DNA from: Anaerococcus degeneri
Lineage (GTDB): Bacteria; Bacillota; Clostridia; Tissierellales; Peptoniphilaceae
NCBI RefSeq assembly: GCF_017874475.1
Contig: NZ_JAGGLO010000001.1
Location: forward strand, 1 to 64,000
DNA: 64,000 bases
Direction of reading: 5' to 3'
The position numbers were made by a program, and so were the translations under genes. The notes under the pieces were generated by a model. It made no database searches. It was not told the origin of the DNA and worked only from the letters and a program-made list of their open reading frames with translations. Positions 1 to 8,094 of this stretch are shown one piece after another (positions within the stretch are counted from its first letter, which is position 1; each line of letters begins with the position of its first letter).

Positions 1-49
1 AATATTCCTTTACTAGTTTTACTCTAAATTCTTTTGTATATTTTGTCAT
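1..49 (-). CDS. IS3-family transposase OrfA, N-terminal fragment (cut by window edge)
   Basis: Reading leftward from the ATG at 49-47, the frame encodes MTKYTKEFRVKLVKEY and stays open to base 1. This is the usual opening of IS3-family OrfA, the helix-turn-helix subunit that binds the element's ends. A GGAGG ribosome site lies about 9 nt upstream, inside the hairpin at 55-87. Only 16 codons are visible, so subgroup and intactness cannot be judged. A short HTH transposase of another family with the same opening is the alternative. Confidence 0.6.
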   Translation of the reverse strand, partial: MTKYTKEFRVKLVKEY

Positions 50-54
50 ACAAA

Positions 55-87
55 AACCCCTCCATCCGTATTCCGGATTTTGGGGTT
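55..87 (-). promoter_or_regulatory. Hairpin at the IS left end covering the OrfA ribosome site
   Basis: On the minus strand AACCCC pairs with GGGGTT and, inside that, ATCCG pairs with CGGAT; a run of five T follows. The 3' arm carries the GGAGGGG ribosome site of OrfA. It could act as a terminator for the operon at 119-1619, or hide the ribosome site in transcripts that enter from outside, a known self-restraint of other insertion sequences. A closely related hairpin occurs at 29266-29301. Confidence 0.55.
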
Positions 88-118
88 CAGGTCATTTTCT
101 CACCTACTTTTAAATTAC

Positions 119-1111
119 TTATTTTGCTGAAAGAGTAAATTCTGCGACTTTTTCGTAGTTTCCGTCTGTTAATTTGCCTGAAGTTTCATTTATTTTTGAT
201 CCTGATAGGGTGAAGGTGATTTCTCTGCCGTCTTTTATTTGGTCTAGGCTTAAATCTGAGAATCCTGAATTATAGATGAAGGTAAATACGCCATCATCAA
301 CTGTTCTTAGGTCAAGTTGGACTTTTTTGCCATCCTTGTCAAGTCCTTCAAGTTGGTAGTCATAATCTATATCAAGACCTTCAATTACAGCTGTCATTGT
401 GATTGGGTTTATTTTCATTAGTTTTATGTTTGCCCCATTTTCAAGGTCGTAGTTTTGAGCTAAGACTTTATTTTCTCCATTCACAAGATTTGTAGAAGCC
501 TTGATAGATACAATATCACTTTTTGAATCATTTAGGAAGTAGAGGTCTACGACTGCATTTTCCAGTCTTGGAAAGTCCTTGTCAAAGCTTAGCATGGTTG
601 ATTTGGTGAAAGTTTTTTTATCTTCATTTAGACCTGAAGAGCCAGATTCTCCAAGGGCCTTGTAAGTTTCCCCATTTATCACAACCTTATAAATTGATGA
701 GTCTGGCATGGATTCTGGCGAAGCATTTTCAAAAGCTTCTGCTTGTCTAATTATATTTAAAAACATTTTATTATCTTCAATGGCGAGATTTTCTAGGATG
801 AAAGAGTCATCGCCAATTTGTATTGGTTTGTGAAGTTCTGTCACATATTTGTATGATTCAGGGCTTGCTCCGAAGGTTTCCATCATTGATACCTTTATAT
901 CTGTGAAGGCCTTTGAAACCTCAGCCTTTACAGGTGAGACGTTAAGCCCTAGTGCAAGCAAGAGGGCTGCTGCAACTGCCATATATTTTTTATTTGATTT
1001 TTTCTTATAATTTTTTGCTGTCATATATAATTTCTCCCTTTCAATATCATTTAGTTCAAATTCGTCAGTTTCAAAGTCTAGGTCATTTATCTTATCATAA
1101 ACATTTTTCAT
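119..1111 (-). CDS. DUF4179-type membrane protein, probable anti-sigma partner
   Basis: A 330-residue protein with a charged cytoplasmic N-terminus (about 1-42), one membrane segment (about 43-60, AVAAALLLALGLNV) and a long extracytoplasmic domain. This is the layout of DUF4179 proteins, which accompany ECF-like sigma factors and are thought to act as anti-sigma factors. Its start overlaps the end of the sigma gene by 17 nt, indicating translational coupling. By analogy with the family it would hold the sigma factor at the membrane until a signal arrives; no signal can be read from the sequence. The IS element begins 24 bp after its stop. Confidence 0.7.
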   Translation of the reverse strand: MKNVYDKINDLDFETDEFELNDIEREKLYMTAKNYKKKSNKKYMAVAAALLLALGLNVSPVKAEVSKAFTDIKVSMMETFGASPESYKYVTELHKPIQIGDDSFILENLAIEDNKMFLNIIRQAEAFENASPESMPDSSIYKVVINGETYKALGESGSSGLNEDKKTFTKSTMLSFDKDFPRLENAVVDLYFLNDSKSDIVSIKASTNLVNGENKVLAQNYDLENGANIKLMKINPITMTAVIEGLDIDYDYQLEGLDKDGKKVQLDLRTVDDGVFTFIYNSGFSDLSLDQIKDGREITFTLSGSKINETSGKLTDGNYEKVAEFTLSAK

Positions 1112-1619
1112 TTTGGATTTCCTCCTTGATTTTTTTCTTGCCTCTGGCTACCCTGTTGTAAAGTCCGGCCTTTGATATGTCATATACCTTGGCCAAATCA
1201 TCATAGGAATAGCCTTCTATAAATAATTTCCTAAAAATTTCTCGGTCTTTTTCGTCTAGGACCTTGAGGATTTCTGCCGATTCATCGATATTAATCTCAT
1301 TACCATCTTCCAAATAATTTGAAACTTCATCGAAATCCACACTCTTGTGTCTGATTTCCTTTCTTAGGGCATCTATGGCCTTGTATCTTGCGATTCCTGC
1401 GCACCAATTTTTAAAAGAGGACCTAGCAGTATCAAAGGAGTCTATATTGTCCCAAACTGCGAGGACGCTGTCGTTTAGGACCTCCATCCTGATTTCTTCG
1501 TTGAAGGTAAGGACTTTGTAGATTGATGCCTTCATCACTGGTCCGTAGGAGTCGATAAAGGCCCTAAGGGCTTTTTCATCCCTATTTTTTATGCCTCTTA
1601 TTATCTTTTTTTCATTCAT
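1095..1619 (-). CDS. RNA polymerase sigma factor, ECF/sigma-70 family
   Basis: A 174-residue protein with sigma-70 region 2 (about 10-90; FDTARSSFKNWCAGIARYKAIDALR) and region 4 (about 115-165; LDEKDREIFRKLFIEGYSYDDLAKVYDISKAGLYNRVARGKK, the -35-binding helix-turn-helix), with no region 1 or 3. That length and domain order fit ECF sigma factors paired with DUF4179 proteins. A GAAGGAG ribosome site precedes the ATG. It heads a two-gene operon with 119-1111 and is divergent from the flavocytochrome gene. Target promoters are unknown; autoregulation is common in the family. Confidence 0.8.
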   Translation of the reverse strand: MNEKKIIRGIKNRDEKALRAFIDSYGPVMKASIYKVLTFNEEIRMEVLNDSVLAVWDNIDSFDTARSSFKNWCAGIARYKAIDALRKEIRHKSVDFDEVSNYLEDGNEINIDESAEILKVLDEKDREIFRKLFIEGYSYDDLAKVYDISKAGLYNRVARGKKKIKEEIQNEKCL

Positions 1620-1791
1620 ATTATCTCCTTCACCTATATATTCGTAAGAGCAGTCGCTTTTTTATCAAAAAATATTTAAAATTCTTAATAATAATTATTA
1701 GCTAAATCTATGGAAAAGCCTAATATTTTTGCATAAATTCGTAAATCTATAAGAATTTATAAAAATCGCTTTAATTGGCTATCCCAAGTGC

Positions 1792-1820
1792 TTGCAAAGG
1801 TTCTGTATATTTGATATCAT
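1792..1820 (+). promoter_or_regulatory. Promoter of the flavocytochrome gene
   Basis: TTGCAA at 1792-1797 and TATCAT at 1815-1820 with a 17-bp spacer, 33 nt before the ATG and followed by AAAGGAGAG. The intergenic space also holds a 7-1-7 palindrome, TAATAATAATTATTA (1686-1700), which resembles Fur/PerR-type boxes but lies in very AT-rich DNA. Confidence 0.6.
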
Positions 1821-1853
1821 ACTGTAGGAACAGAATACATAAAAGGAGAGTAT

Positions 1854-3632
1854 ATGAACAAAAGTAAAACATTAGCATTATTGCTTTCAATGACCATGCT
1901 TTTTTCAGCTTGCGGATCTGCTAAGACTGATAATAAGGCAGGAGACAGCAAGGAAGCTACAGTAGGTGAAACTACTGGAGAAGGTACAGCGGCAGGTCAC
2001 AATGGAGACCTTAAGGCTGTAGTAACTTTCGATGGGGATAAGATTGCAAAAATCGACCTTACCCACGAAGAAACAGAAGGTCTTGGAGATAAGGCAGCTG
2101 ATAAGCTTGTAGAAGAGATTGTTGCAAACAATTCTATTAATGTTGACACAGTTTCAGGTGCTACAGTTACATCTACTGCAGTAATAGAAGCAGTTAAGGC
2201 TGCAATCGTTGCAAGCGGTAGGGATGTAAAGAATTTTGAAGCTAAAGGCGAAGCTAAAAAAGGCGAAACAGTTGAAAAGGACACTGACGTTGTTGTTATA
2301 GGCGGTGGTGGTGCAGGTTTTGCTGCAGCGGTTTCCGCTAAGGAAGCAGGAGCAAATGTAATCCTAGTTGAAAAACTAGCATCAGTTGGTGGTAATACCC
2401 TAATTTCTGGTGGAGAATATGCAGCACCAGCAAACGACATCCAAAAAGAAGAAGGTATCGAAGATTCTAAGGAATTATTTGCAAAAGACGTTGAAGAAGC
2501 TGGTGGAAATCCAGAGCTTATCAAGGTTTTAGCAGATAAGGCTACAGAAGATGCTTACTGGTTAAGAGATGACATCGGCGTTGAGTGGTTAGATTCACTA
2601 ATGTTCTTCGGTGGTCACTCAGTTAAAAGATCTCTAATCCCAGCAGCTCATACAGGTAACGAACTAATCAAAAATTACCTAAAGAAGGCTGAAGAATTAG
2701 GAATTGAAGTCCTAACAGAAACAGACGTAAAGGAAATTTTATCTAAAGATGGCAAGGTTTGTGGAATCAAGGCAGAAACAAAAGATGGAGAATTAATTGT
2801 AAATTCTAAGTCAGTAGTAGTTGCATCAGGTGGTTTTGGCGCTAACGCTGAAATGTGCTATGAAAATGATAAGGAAGTCGACGAACACGTCCTATCAACA
2901 AACTCACCAGGAGCAACAGGTGATGGTATCACAATGGCAGAAAAACTTGGTGCAGACACAGTTGACATGGATAAAATCCAACTTTACCCAGTATGTGACG
3001 TTGAAACAGGCAAACTTCTTTACTGTGGAGACACCAGACTTGTTGGTGGAGCCCTACTTGTAAACAAAGAAGGTAAGAGATTTGTTGAAGAACTAGGCAC
3101 AAGAAGAGAAATCTCAATGGCAATCAAGGCTCAAACAGACTATGTTGGCTATGTACTTTGGGATGAAACATCAAACGAAAAAACAGGCACCATGAAATCA
3201 AACCCAGAAGAAGCAAAATCACTATTTGACAGGGGCCTAATGGTTAAGGCTGACACACTTGAAGAATTAGCTGACCACTTTGGAATTGACAAGGATGCCC
3301 TTCTTGAAACAGTTAAGACTTTCAACGAAAACTCTGCAAAAAAAGAAGACCCAGAATTCAACCTAAGAATGCTAGGCTGGCAAGTAAAAGACGCACCATT
3401 TTACATGATGAAGGCAGCACCAGCTGTTCACCACACCATGGGTGGTCTAAAAATCAATACAGACGCACAAGTTCTAAACAAAGACGGCGAATGGATTGAC
3501 GGACTTTACGCAGCAGGCGAAGTTACAGGTGGTATCCACGGTTCAAACAGACTTGGATCTGTAGCTATGGCTGACATCACAGTATTCGGAAAAATCGCTG
3601 GTGAAAACGCAGCAGCAAACGCTAAAAAATAA
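1854..3632 (+). CDS. Lipoprotein flavocytochrome c-type reductase (fumarate/urocanate reductase family)
   Basis: A 592-residue secreted flavoenzyme. Residues 1-20 form a lipoprotein signal with lipobox LFSAC (Cys20). An FMN-binding domain follows (about 45-125) with the flavinylation motif DTVSGAT, where Thr104 would carry covalent FMN. The rest is an FAD domain starting at VVVIGGGGAGFAAA (about 147) with the fumarate-reductase-type substrate region, including RFVEELGTRREIS, VHHTMGG and a GIHGSNRLGS end motif. It lacks a haem domain, so electrons must come from membrane flavin carriers not seen here. The acceptor (fumarate, urocanate or another enoate) cannot be told from sequence. Monocistronic, with promoter and terminator. 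Confidence 0.85.
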   Translation: MNKSKTLALLLSMTMLFSACGSAKTDNKAGDSKEATVGETTGEGTAAGHNGDLKAVVTFDGDKIAKIDLTHEETEGLGDKAADKLVEEIVANNSINVDTVSGATVTSTAVIEAVKAAIVASGRDVKNFEAKGEAKKGETVEKDTDVVVIGGGGAGFAAAVSAKEAGANVILVEKLASVGGNTLISGGEYAAPANDIQKEEGIEDSKELFAKDVEEAGGNPELIKVLADKATEDAYWLRDDIGVEWLDSLMFFGGHSVKRSLIPAAHTGNELIKNYLKKAEELGIEVLTETDVKEILSKDGKVCGIKAETKDGELIVNSKSVVVASGGFGANAEMCYENDKEVDEHVLSTNSPGATGDGITMAEKLGADTVDMDKIQLYPVCDVETGKLLYCGDTRLVGGALLVNKEGKRFVEELGTRREISMAIKAQTDYVGYVLWDETSNEKTGTMKSNPEEAKSLFDRGLMVKADTLEELADHFGIDKDALLETVKTFNENSAKKEDPEFNLRMLGWQVKDAPFYMMKAAPAVHHTMGGLKINTDAQVLNKDGEWIDGLYAAGEVTGGIHGSNRLGSVAMADITVFGKIAGENAAANAKK

Positions 3633-3645
3633 GAAAAACAAATGT

Positions 3646-3671
3646 AAAATAGCCCATTTGGGCTATTTTAT
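3646..3671 (+). terminator. Terminator after the flavocytochrome gene
   Basis: AAAATAGCCC pairs with GGGCTATTTT across a 4-nt loop, continuing into a T-rich tail, 14 nt after the stop codon. Confidence 0.85.
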
Positions 3672-3798
3672 TTTGCAAAAATTAAGAATCTCTGAAAATT
3701 CAATAAAGATTGACAATTTTTGTTTAAGTCATAGGCCTTATTGGTATATATAAGGTAGATTGATTTTATTAATACAAAGAAAAAGTCCAGGAGGATTT

Positions 3799-4827
3799 AT
3801 GATACAAAGTGAAATAAAAAATAAGATTGGAATAATTTACCTAGATAGGCCCAAGGCCTTAAATGCCCTAAATTGCGAGATGATACAAGAAATTGAGAAG
3901 GCCCTAAGGGATTATGAAAAAAATCCAAATGTTAAGGTGATTTTGTTTGACTCAAAGGCTGAGAGGGGTTTTTGTGCTGGAGGGGACCTTAAGGAAATCT
4001 ATTATGATTATATAAAAAACGAGGCCGAGCCAAAAAAGGATGAGTTTTTCAAGGAAGAATTTGACCTCAATAAATATATTATGACCTATCCAAAGCCAAT
4101 AATCGCTCATTGGTACGGGGTGACCATGGGAGGTGGAGTAGGACTAACTATTCATTCAGACCTAATTATAGCTGATGAAACAGTGAATTGGGCCATGCCT
4201 GAAACTAGCCTGGGCTTTATCCCAGACGTGTCTGTCGGTTACTATATTTCAAAGCTTCCCCAAGCTATTGGTCAATTTGTAGGTCTTACAGGGGCAAGAC
4301 TATATCCAGACGATTTGGTAAGATTAGACCTTGCTGATGTTTTGATTGATTCAAAGGATTACGGAAAAATTTTGGAAATTCTTTTTGCTATCGATAGTGA
4401 TGATATAATAGGCGATTTCAAAAAGGAAATAGAGATTTTTAGCAAAAAACCAGGCTCAACAGTTAATACAGAAATTAAGGAAAAAATCGAAAAATATTTT
4501 GCTAAGGATAAGCTATCAGAGATTATAAAAGCTCTTGAAGTAGACCAAACAGATGACTTTGCTAGGGAAAATTTAGAAATTTTGAAAACTAGGGACCCTT
4601 TTATGTCCGAGGTTCAATTTCAAAAATATTTCCTAGGCAAAAAACTAACTAGGGAAGAAACAATTGACATGGATTTAGAAATTATAAATCACGGTCTAAA
4701 GTCAGGTGGGATTGCTGAAGGCATCAGAACCGTTATGATAGATAGGGGAGATAAGCCATCTTGGCCTGTCAAAAACTTTGAAGATGTAGATAAAAATGAA
4801 GTTTACAACCTACTTGGGATAAAATAA
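3799..4827 (+). CDS. ECH_2-type acyl-CoA hydrolase (3-hydroxyisobutyryl-CoA hydrolase-like)
   Basis: A 342-residue crotonase-fold protein. GFCAGGDLKEIY and the oxyanion-hole stretch VTMGGGVGLTIHSD are typical of the enoyl-CoA hydratase superfamily. The longer C-terminus with PETSLGFIPDVSVGYYISKLP and EGIRTVMIDRGDKPSW matches the ECH_2 subfamily (3-hydroxyisobutyryl-CoA hydrolase), not the 260-residue hydratases. In valine breakdown this enzyme removes CoA from 3-hydroxyisobutyryl-CoA, but no other valine genes are nearby, so the substrate is open. The ATG at 3799 is chosen over an upstream in-frame TTG because GGAGG lies 6 nt before it. Confidence 0.75.
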   Translation: MIQSEIKNKIGIIYLDRPKALNALNCEMIQEIEKALRDYEKNPNVKVILFDSKAERGFCAGGDLKEIYYDYIKNEAEPKKDEFFKEEFDLNKYIMTYPKPIIAHWYGVTMGGGVGLTIHSDLIIADETVNWAMPETSLGFIPDVSVGYYISKLPQAIGQFVGLTGARLYPDDLVRLDLADVLIDSKDYGKILEILFAIDSDDIIGDFKKEIEIFSKKPGSTVNTEIKEKIEKYFAKDKLSEIIKALEVDQTDDFARENLEILKTRDPFMSEVQFQKYFLGKKLTREETIDMDLEIINHGLKSGGIAEGIRTVMIDRGDKPSWPVKNFEDVDKNEVYNLLGIK

Positions 4828-4883
4828 GCCTTAAAACAATTAAAGGCAAAATGGTATATAGATTAAAATACTAAGGGGAGTTT

Positions 4884-4912
4884 TTGGAAATTTACCTAAT
4901 AAATTATATAAT
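4884..4912 (+). promoter_or_regulatory. Promoter of the MTA/SAH nucleosidase gene
   Basis: TTGGAA at 4884-4889, a 17-bp spacer and TATAAT at 4907-4912, 17 nt before the ATG, with AGAGGTG as ribosome site in between. Confidence 0.65.
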
Positions 4913-4929
4913 AATCTAGAGGTGATAAG

Positions 4930-5601
4930 ATGAATATAGGAATATTAGTAGCAGTAGAATTTGATGCTTTTTATAATATCTACAAAGACCCAATAGAAAG
5001 ATATAAGCACGGCAGCTTTGAAGTTTTGAAATACCATATCCACGATAAGGACGTTTATGTTTGTCCTTCAAGTGCAGGGCAAATCCGTGCGGCTATTGCC
5101 ATGACCCTTTTACTTGACTTTTATAAGTGCGGAACCATTATAAATTATGGGGTTGTTGGCGCTTTAAATGATCGAAAGGTAGAAGAACTCACTGTTGTAG
5201 AAAGTGTCTGCCATTACGAATTTGACACATCGGACGTAGATAATGTCGCAAAAGGCCAATATGATATTTTTGACGATGTGGCCATGAAGACCACTGAAAG
5301 CTTGGTTGATTTAGCAATGAAAATCGACCCACATTTGGAAAAAGTAAGGCTTGCTTCAGGCGATAAATTTATAGCAGGCTTTGATGCAAAAACAAAACTT
5401 GCCAAGGAATGGGACTGTGATATTGTCGACATGGAAGGAGCTGCAATTGCATTAGCCAGCCACTTATATGGGGCGGATTTTCTAATGATAAAGGCAGTTT
5501 CAGATGCTCTCACAGAAGGTGGGGCAGAATTTTACGCGAATTTCGAACGTGCATCAAAAGTCGCAGTTGGGATAATTGACGATATAATAAAAGAATTATA
5601 A
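4930..5601 (+). CDS. 5'-methylthioadenosine/S-adenosylhomocysteine nucleosidase-like protein
   Basis: A 223-residue nucleoside-phosphorylase-fold protein. INYGVVGAL, the conserved SGDKFI segment, VDMEGAAIA (ribose-binding Met-Glu pair) and KAVSDAL (catalytic Asp) are the recognised positions of MTA/SAH nucleosidases, which hydrolyse MTA or SAH to adenine and a thioribose sugar in methyl-cycle salvage. The N-terminus, MNIGILVAVEFDAF, departs from the usual GIIGAM(D/E)xE, so a related purine nucleosidase is possible. It is a single gene ending in a bidirectional terminator shared with the superoxide reductase gene. Confidence 0.75.
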   Translation: MNIGILVAVEFDAFYNIYKDPIERYKHGSFEVLKYHIHDKDVYVCPSSAGQIRAAIAMTLLLDFYKCGTIINYGVVGALNDRKVEELTVVESVCHYEFDTSDVDNVAKGQYDIFDDVAMKTTESLVDLAMKIDPHLEKVRLASGDKFIAGFDAKTKLAKEWDCDIVDMEGAAIALASHLYGADFLMIKAVSDALTEGGAEFYANFERASKVAVGIIDDIIKEL

Positions 5602-5722
5602 TTTTATACAGGTCAGAAAGGCTTTTATAAAGTCAATAATTTTGGATTGTAAATTGGAAAATTTCGATAAAATGATTTATAAATTGAAAATATAAACAAA
5701 TTTATTGAAAAAATAGGCAAGC

Positions 5723-5750
5723 AAAAAGCAAGGCATAAACCTTGCTTTTT
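5723..5750. terminator. Bidirectional terminator between convergent genes
   Basis: AAAAAGCAAGG pairs with CCTTGCTTTTT around a short loop. A- and T-runs on both sides let it stop transcription from the nucleosidase gene (+) and the superoxide reductase gene (-). Confidence 0.85.
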
Positions 5751-5758
5751 TATTTGTC

Positions 5759-6112
5759 TTAGATTTCTGCTGTGTTTTCCCAAAGACCGTGGATGTTGCA
5801 GTATGCAAGTGCGTAAACTTCGCCACCCTTGTCAGTTTTAACTCTAGCTTCTACACATGGTTGTGTGAAGATTTCATCTTCACCGTGTGCCTTAAATTCA
5901 TAAGAACCAACTTCGATTGGGAATTTTGCTCCTTCTGGTTTAAAGAAAACCTTGATCCAAGCGATGTGGTGTTCGAAGGTATTTGGATGTTCTACTTCTT
6001 CACCAACATTAGCCTTGATGTGTAAAAGACCATCTTCTTTTGTAACGTGGATAACTGGAACGTGTTTTTCAGCTTTCCAATCAGCTGTTTGAACTGTTTC
6101 TGTTAATTTCAT
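5759..6112 (-). CDS. Superoxide reductase (neelaredoxin-type, single iron centre)
   Basis: A 117-residue protein matching the catalytic domain of desulfoferrodoxin without the N-terminal desulforedoxin domain. The iron ligands are visible: His17 after Glu15-Lys16 (EKHVP, with the catalytic Lys), His42 and His48 (EHPNTFEHH), and Cys105 with His108 (CNIHGLW). It reduces superoxide to peroxide in the cytoplasm using electrons from rubredoxin-like donors and so protects anaerobes from oxygen. It is monocistronic. A promoter-like TATAAT precedes GGAGG, and the region carries 7-bp inverted repeats TATTATA/TATAATA (6127-6150, 10 nt apart) that could be an operator. Confidence 0.9.
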   Translation of the reverse strand: MKLTETVQTADWKAEKHVPVIHVTKEDGLLHIKANVGEEVEHPNTFEHHIAWIKVFFKPEGAKFPIEVGSYEFKAHGEDEIFTQPCVEARVKTDKGGEVYALAYCNIHGLWENTAEI

Positions 6113-6257
6113 ATTAATCCTCCATATATTATAGTCTACATTTTATAATATACCCAAGCTTAAATTTTATAAACAAAAACTAGCAATATATTTACTTTAA
6201 TAAACTAGTTTATTGAAAATATTTTTCCATAAAATATAATGTAAAAAAGGAGGTCCT

Positions 6258-6686
6258 ATGGACAGACTAAAGGAATTAAAAGAGGCAAGAAGTGCCGCCG
6301 ATATGGCAATAGCAAAGATAGATTGTGGCCTAGGCCAACTAGAATCCGCCTCATCTTGGGGAATTTTAGATATTTTAGGTGGAGGATTAATTTCAAGCCT
6401 TGTTAAAAGAAATAAGATAGGCGAGGCAAACCACAGCCTAGAAGAAATATCATTAAGCCTTAAAGCTCTCAATAAAGAACTTAATGATGTTGATATAAGC
6501 TTGCCAGATGCCATACCAGACAGGCTTTCGGACGAGGTATTCGACCTAGTTTTTGACAATATATTCACCGATATCAGGGTCCAAGGCGAAATAAAAGAAA
6601 ATCTCGTCGCCCTAAAAGAATTAAGGCATGCAATTGTTGAAGTTAGGGATAAGGTTGATAGGGAAATAAAAGAATTAGAAGATTAG
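6258..6686 (+). CDS. Conserved hypothetical protein, helical
   Basis: A 142-residue protein I do not recognise. It begins after a strong AAGGAGG site. The sequence is mostly charged heptad-like helix (1-30, 55-85, 105-142) interrupted by a glycine-rich hydrophobic patch, WGILDILGGGLISSLVKRNKI (about 34-54), which could be a hairpin or a weak membrane anchor. There is no signal peptide and no catalytic motif. The nicotinamidase-like gene follows 44 nt later with its own ribosome site, so co-transcription is possible. Codon use is like its neighbours. Confidence 0.7.
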   Translation: MDRLKELKEARSAADMAIAKIDCGLGQLESASSWGILDILGGGLISSLVKRNKIGEANHSLEEISLSLKALNKELNDVDISLPDAIPDRLSDEVFDLVFDNIFTDIRVQGEIKENLVALKELRHAIVEVRDKVDREIKELED

Positions 6687-6730
6687 TAAAGATTCTATGG
6701 TAATTTTTTAAGAGATAAGAAGGAGAAATC

Positions 6731-7258
6731 ATGGACGTATTATTAGTAGTTGATTTGCAAAATGATTTTGTGGACGGTGCCCTTGGTAATGAGGGCAATG
6801 ACAGGATTGTAAAGCCTATAGAAAAATTAATTGAAGATTTTAAGGGCGAGGTCATTTTTACAAGGGATACCCACGAGGAATCTTATTTGGAAAGCCTTGA
6901 AGGCAAGCACCTACCTGTGACCCATTGTGTCAAGGGGACCCATGGTTGGGAAATAAAAATAGACACCAAGGATAAAAAGATTATAGATAAGCCATCTTTT
7001 GGGTCTTATGAACTTGTTGATTATCTTTCTGAATTAAATAAAAAAGAAAAAATTGATAATATTTATATGGTAGGAATTTGTACAGACATCTGCGTGCTTT
7101 CAAATGCTATAATGATCAAAAACGCCCTACTCGATACAGAAGTCACTGTAATAGAAGACTTGTGCAGGGCCACAAGCGAAGCCGCCCACGAGGCAAGCCT
7201 AGTTGCTATGGCATCTTGCCAGGTAAATATCATAAAATTTGCAGATTTTAGGCAGTAA
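6731..7258 (+). CDS. Isochorismatase-family hydrolase, nicotinamidase-like
   Basis: A 175-residue cysteine hydrolase. The catalytic Asp is in VVDLQNDFVDG (Asp8), the metal-side region is TRDTHEESY, and LPVTHCVKGTHGWE matches the nicotinamidase signature (LWPxHCVQGTxGAE). GICTDICVLSNA holds the nucleophile Cys, with the usual cis-peptide region before it. Nicotinamidase converts nicotinamide to nicotinate for NAD salvage. Other isochorismatase-fold amidases share this layout, so the substrate is likely but not certain. No NAD genes adjoin it. Confidence 0.75.
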   Translation: MDVLLVVDLQNDFVDGALGNEGNDRIVKPIEKLIEDFKGEVIFTRDTHEESYLESLEGKHLPVTHCVKGTHGWEIKIDTKDKKIIDKPSFGSYELVDYLSELNKKEKIDNIYMVGICTDICVLSNAIMIKNALLDTEVTVIEDLCRATSEAAHEASLVAMASCQVNIIKFADFRQ

Positions 7259-7268
7259 TAAGATTTTT

Positions 7269-7302
7269 AAAGCTATAAGTTAAAAAACTTGTAGCTTTTT
7301 TT
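7269..7302 (+). terminator. Terminator after the nicotinamidase-like gene
   Basis: AAAGCTATAAGTT pairs with AACTTGTAGCTTT (one mismatch), followed by a T-run, 11 nt after the stop codon. Confidence 0.8.
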
Positions 7303-7367
7303 GTAGGATTTTTTCCTAAAATATTATATTTTGTTATAATAGAGATAGGAAAACTAAAGGAGGATTT

Positions 7368-8090
7368 ATGAAACTTGAAATTTGTATTGATTCTTTTGAT
7401 GGAATGATTGGGGCCTATTTTGGCGGGGCTGATAGGGTTGAAATTTGTTCGTCCCTAACACTTGATGGTCTCACTCCAGATCCTGGCCTTGTAGATATTT
7501 GTTGTGAGTATGATAATATAGAAAAATTTGTCATGGTAAGACCAAGACCTGGCCATTTTACCTATGATGATTTTGAAATTGATCAGATGAAGGCGACAAT
7601 AATTGCCTTAAAGGATAAACCTATTGATGGTTTTGTTCTTGGAGTCCTTGATTCTTATGGAAGCCTTGATATAGAAACCATGAAAGAACTTGTTTATCTG
7701 GCTTTTCCAAAAAAAGTTGTCCTTCATAGGGCCTTTGATTATTCCAATGATGGTGAAGAAAAAATCGAAGAACTAATCAAAATGGGAGTAGATAGGATTC
7801 TTACATCAGGTAAAAAACCAAAAGCTGTTGAAGGTTTGGATTTGATTAGAGATTTACAAGCAAAATACGGAGATAAAATCGAAATTATGGCAGGCTCCGG
7901 GGTTAATCATGAAAATATAAAAGAGATTTATGAAAAAACTCATATAGAGAATTTCCACTTGTCAGCATCCTATACAGGTCAGACTGAAATCGACTACGAT
8001 AATTTTGGCAAGGCTTTTGATGACTATAGGTTGTTAAGTTCTGGCCTTGTCGAAGCTGCGAGAGATGCAATTGATGATTTGAAAAAATAA
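7368..8090 (+). CDS. cutC: CutC family protein
   Basis: A 240-residue TIM-barrel protein of the CutC family, with the family opening KLEICIDSFDGMIGAYFGGADRVEIC, MVRPRPGHFTY, VLHRAFDY, DRILTSG and IMAGSGVN in the expected order. CutC was linked genetically to copper tolerance in E. coli, but its biochemical role is unsettled; some homologues bind Cu(I). No copper exporter or regulator is nearby, so the copper link is not supported by context here. A TATAAT box lies at 7335-7340 and AAGGAGG precedes the ATG. Confidence 0.85.
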   Translation: MKLEICIDSFDGMIGAYFGGADRVEICSSLTLDGLTPDPGLVDICCEYDNIEKFVMVRPRPGHFTYDDFEIDQMKATIIALKDKPIDGFVLGVLDSYGSLDIETMKELVYLAFPKKVVLHRAFDYSNDGEEKIEELIKMGVDRILTSGKKPKAVEGLDLIRDLQAKYGDKIEIMAGSGVNHENIKEIYEKTHIENFHLSASYTGQTEIDYDNFGKAFDDYRLLSSGLVEAARDAIDDLKK

Positions 8091-8094
8091 AAAA

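Larger units (their letters stand above)
1..94 (-). mobile_element. Left end of an IS3-family insertion sequence
   Basis: Read on the minus strand from 94, the DNA begins TGACCTGAACCCCAAAATCC, which resembles terminal inverted repeats of IS150-type IS3 elements (TG end, then ACTGaCCCC-like bases). An OrfA start follows about 45 nt inside. The proposed end lies 24 bp downstream of the stop codon of the DUF4179 gene, so the element appears to have inserted in the 3' flank of that operon. The right end and target duplication are outside the window, so the boundary is an inference. Confidence 0.5.

Noticed and set aside
1686-1700. TAATAATAATTATTA as a Fur/PerR box
   Set aside because: Two fixed positions differ from Fur and the surrounding DNA is nearly all A and T, so I mention it but do not list it as a site.
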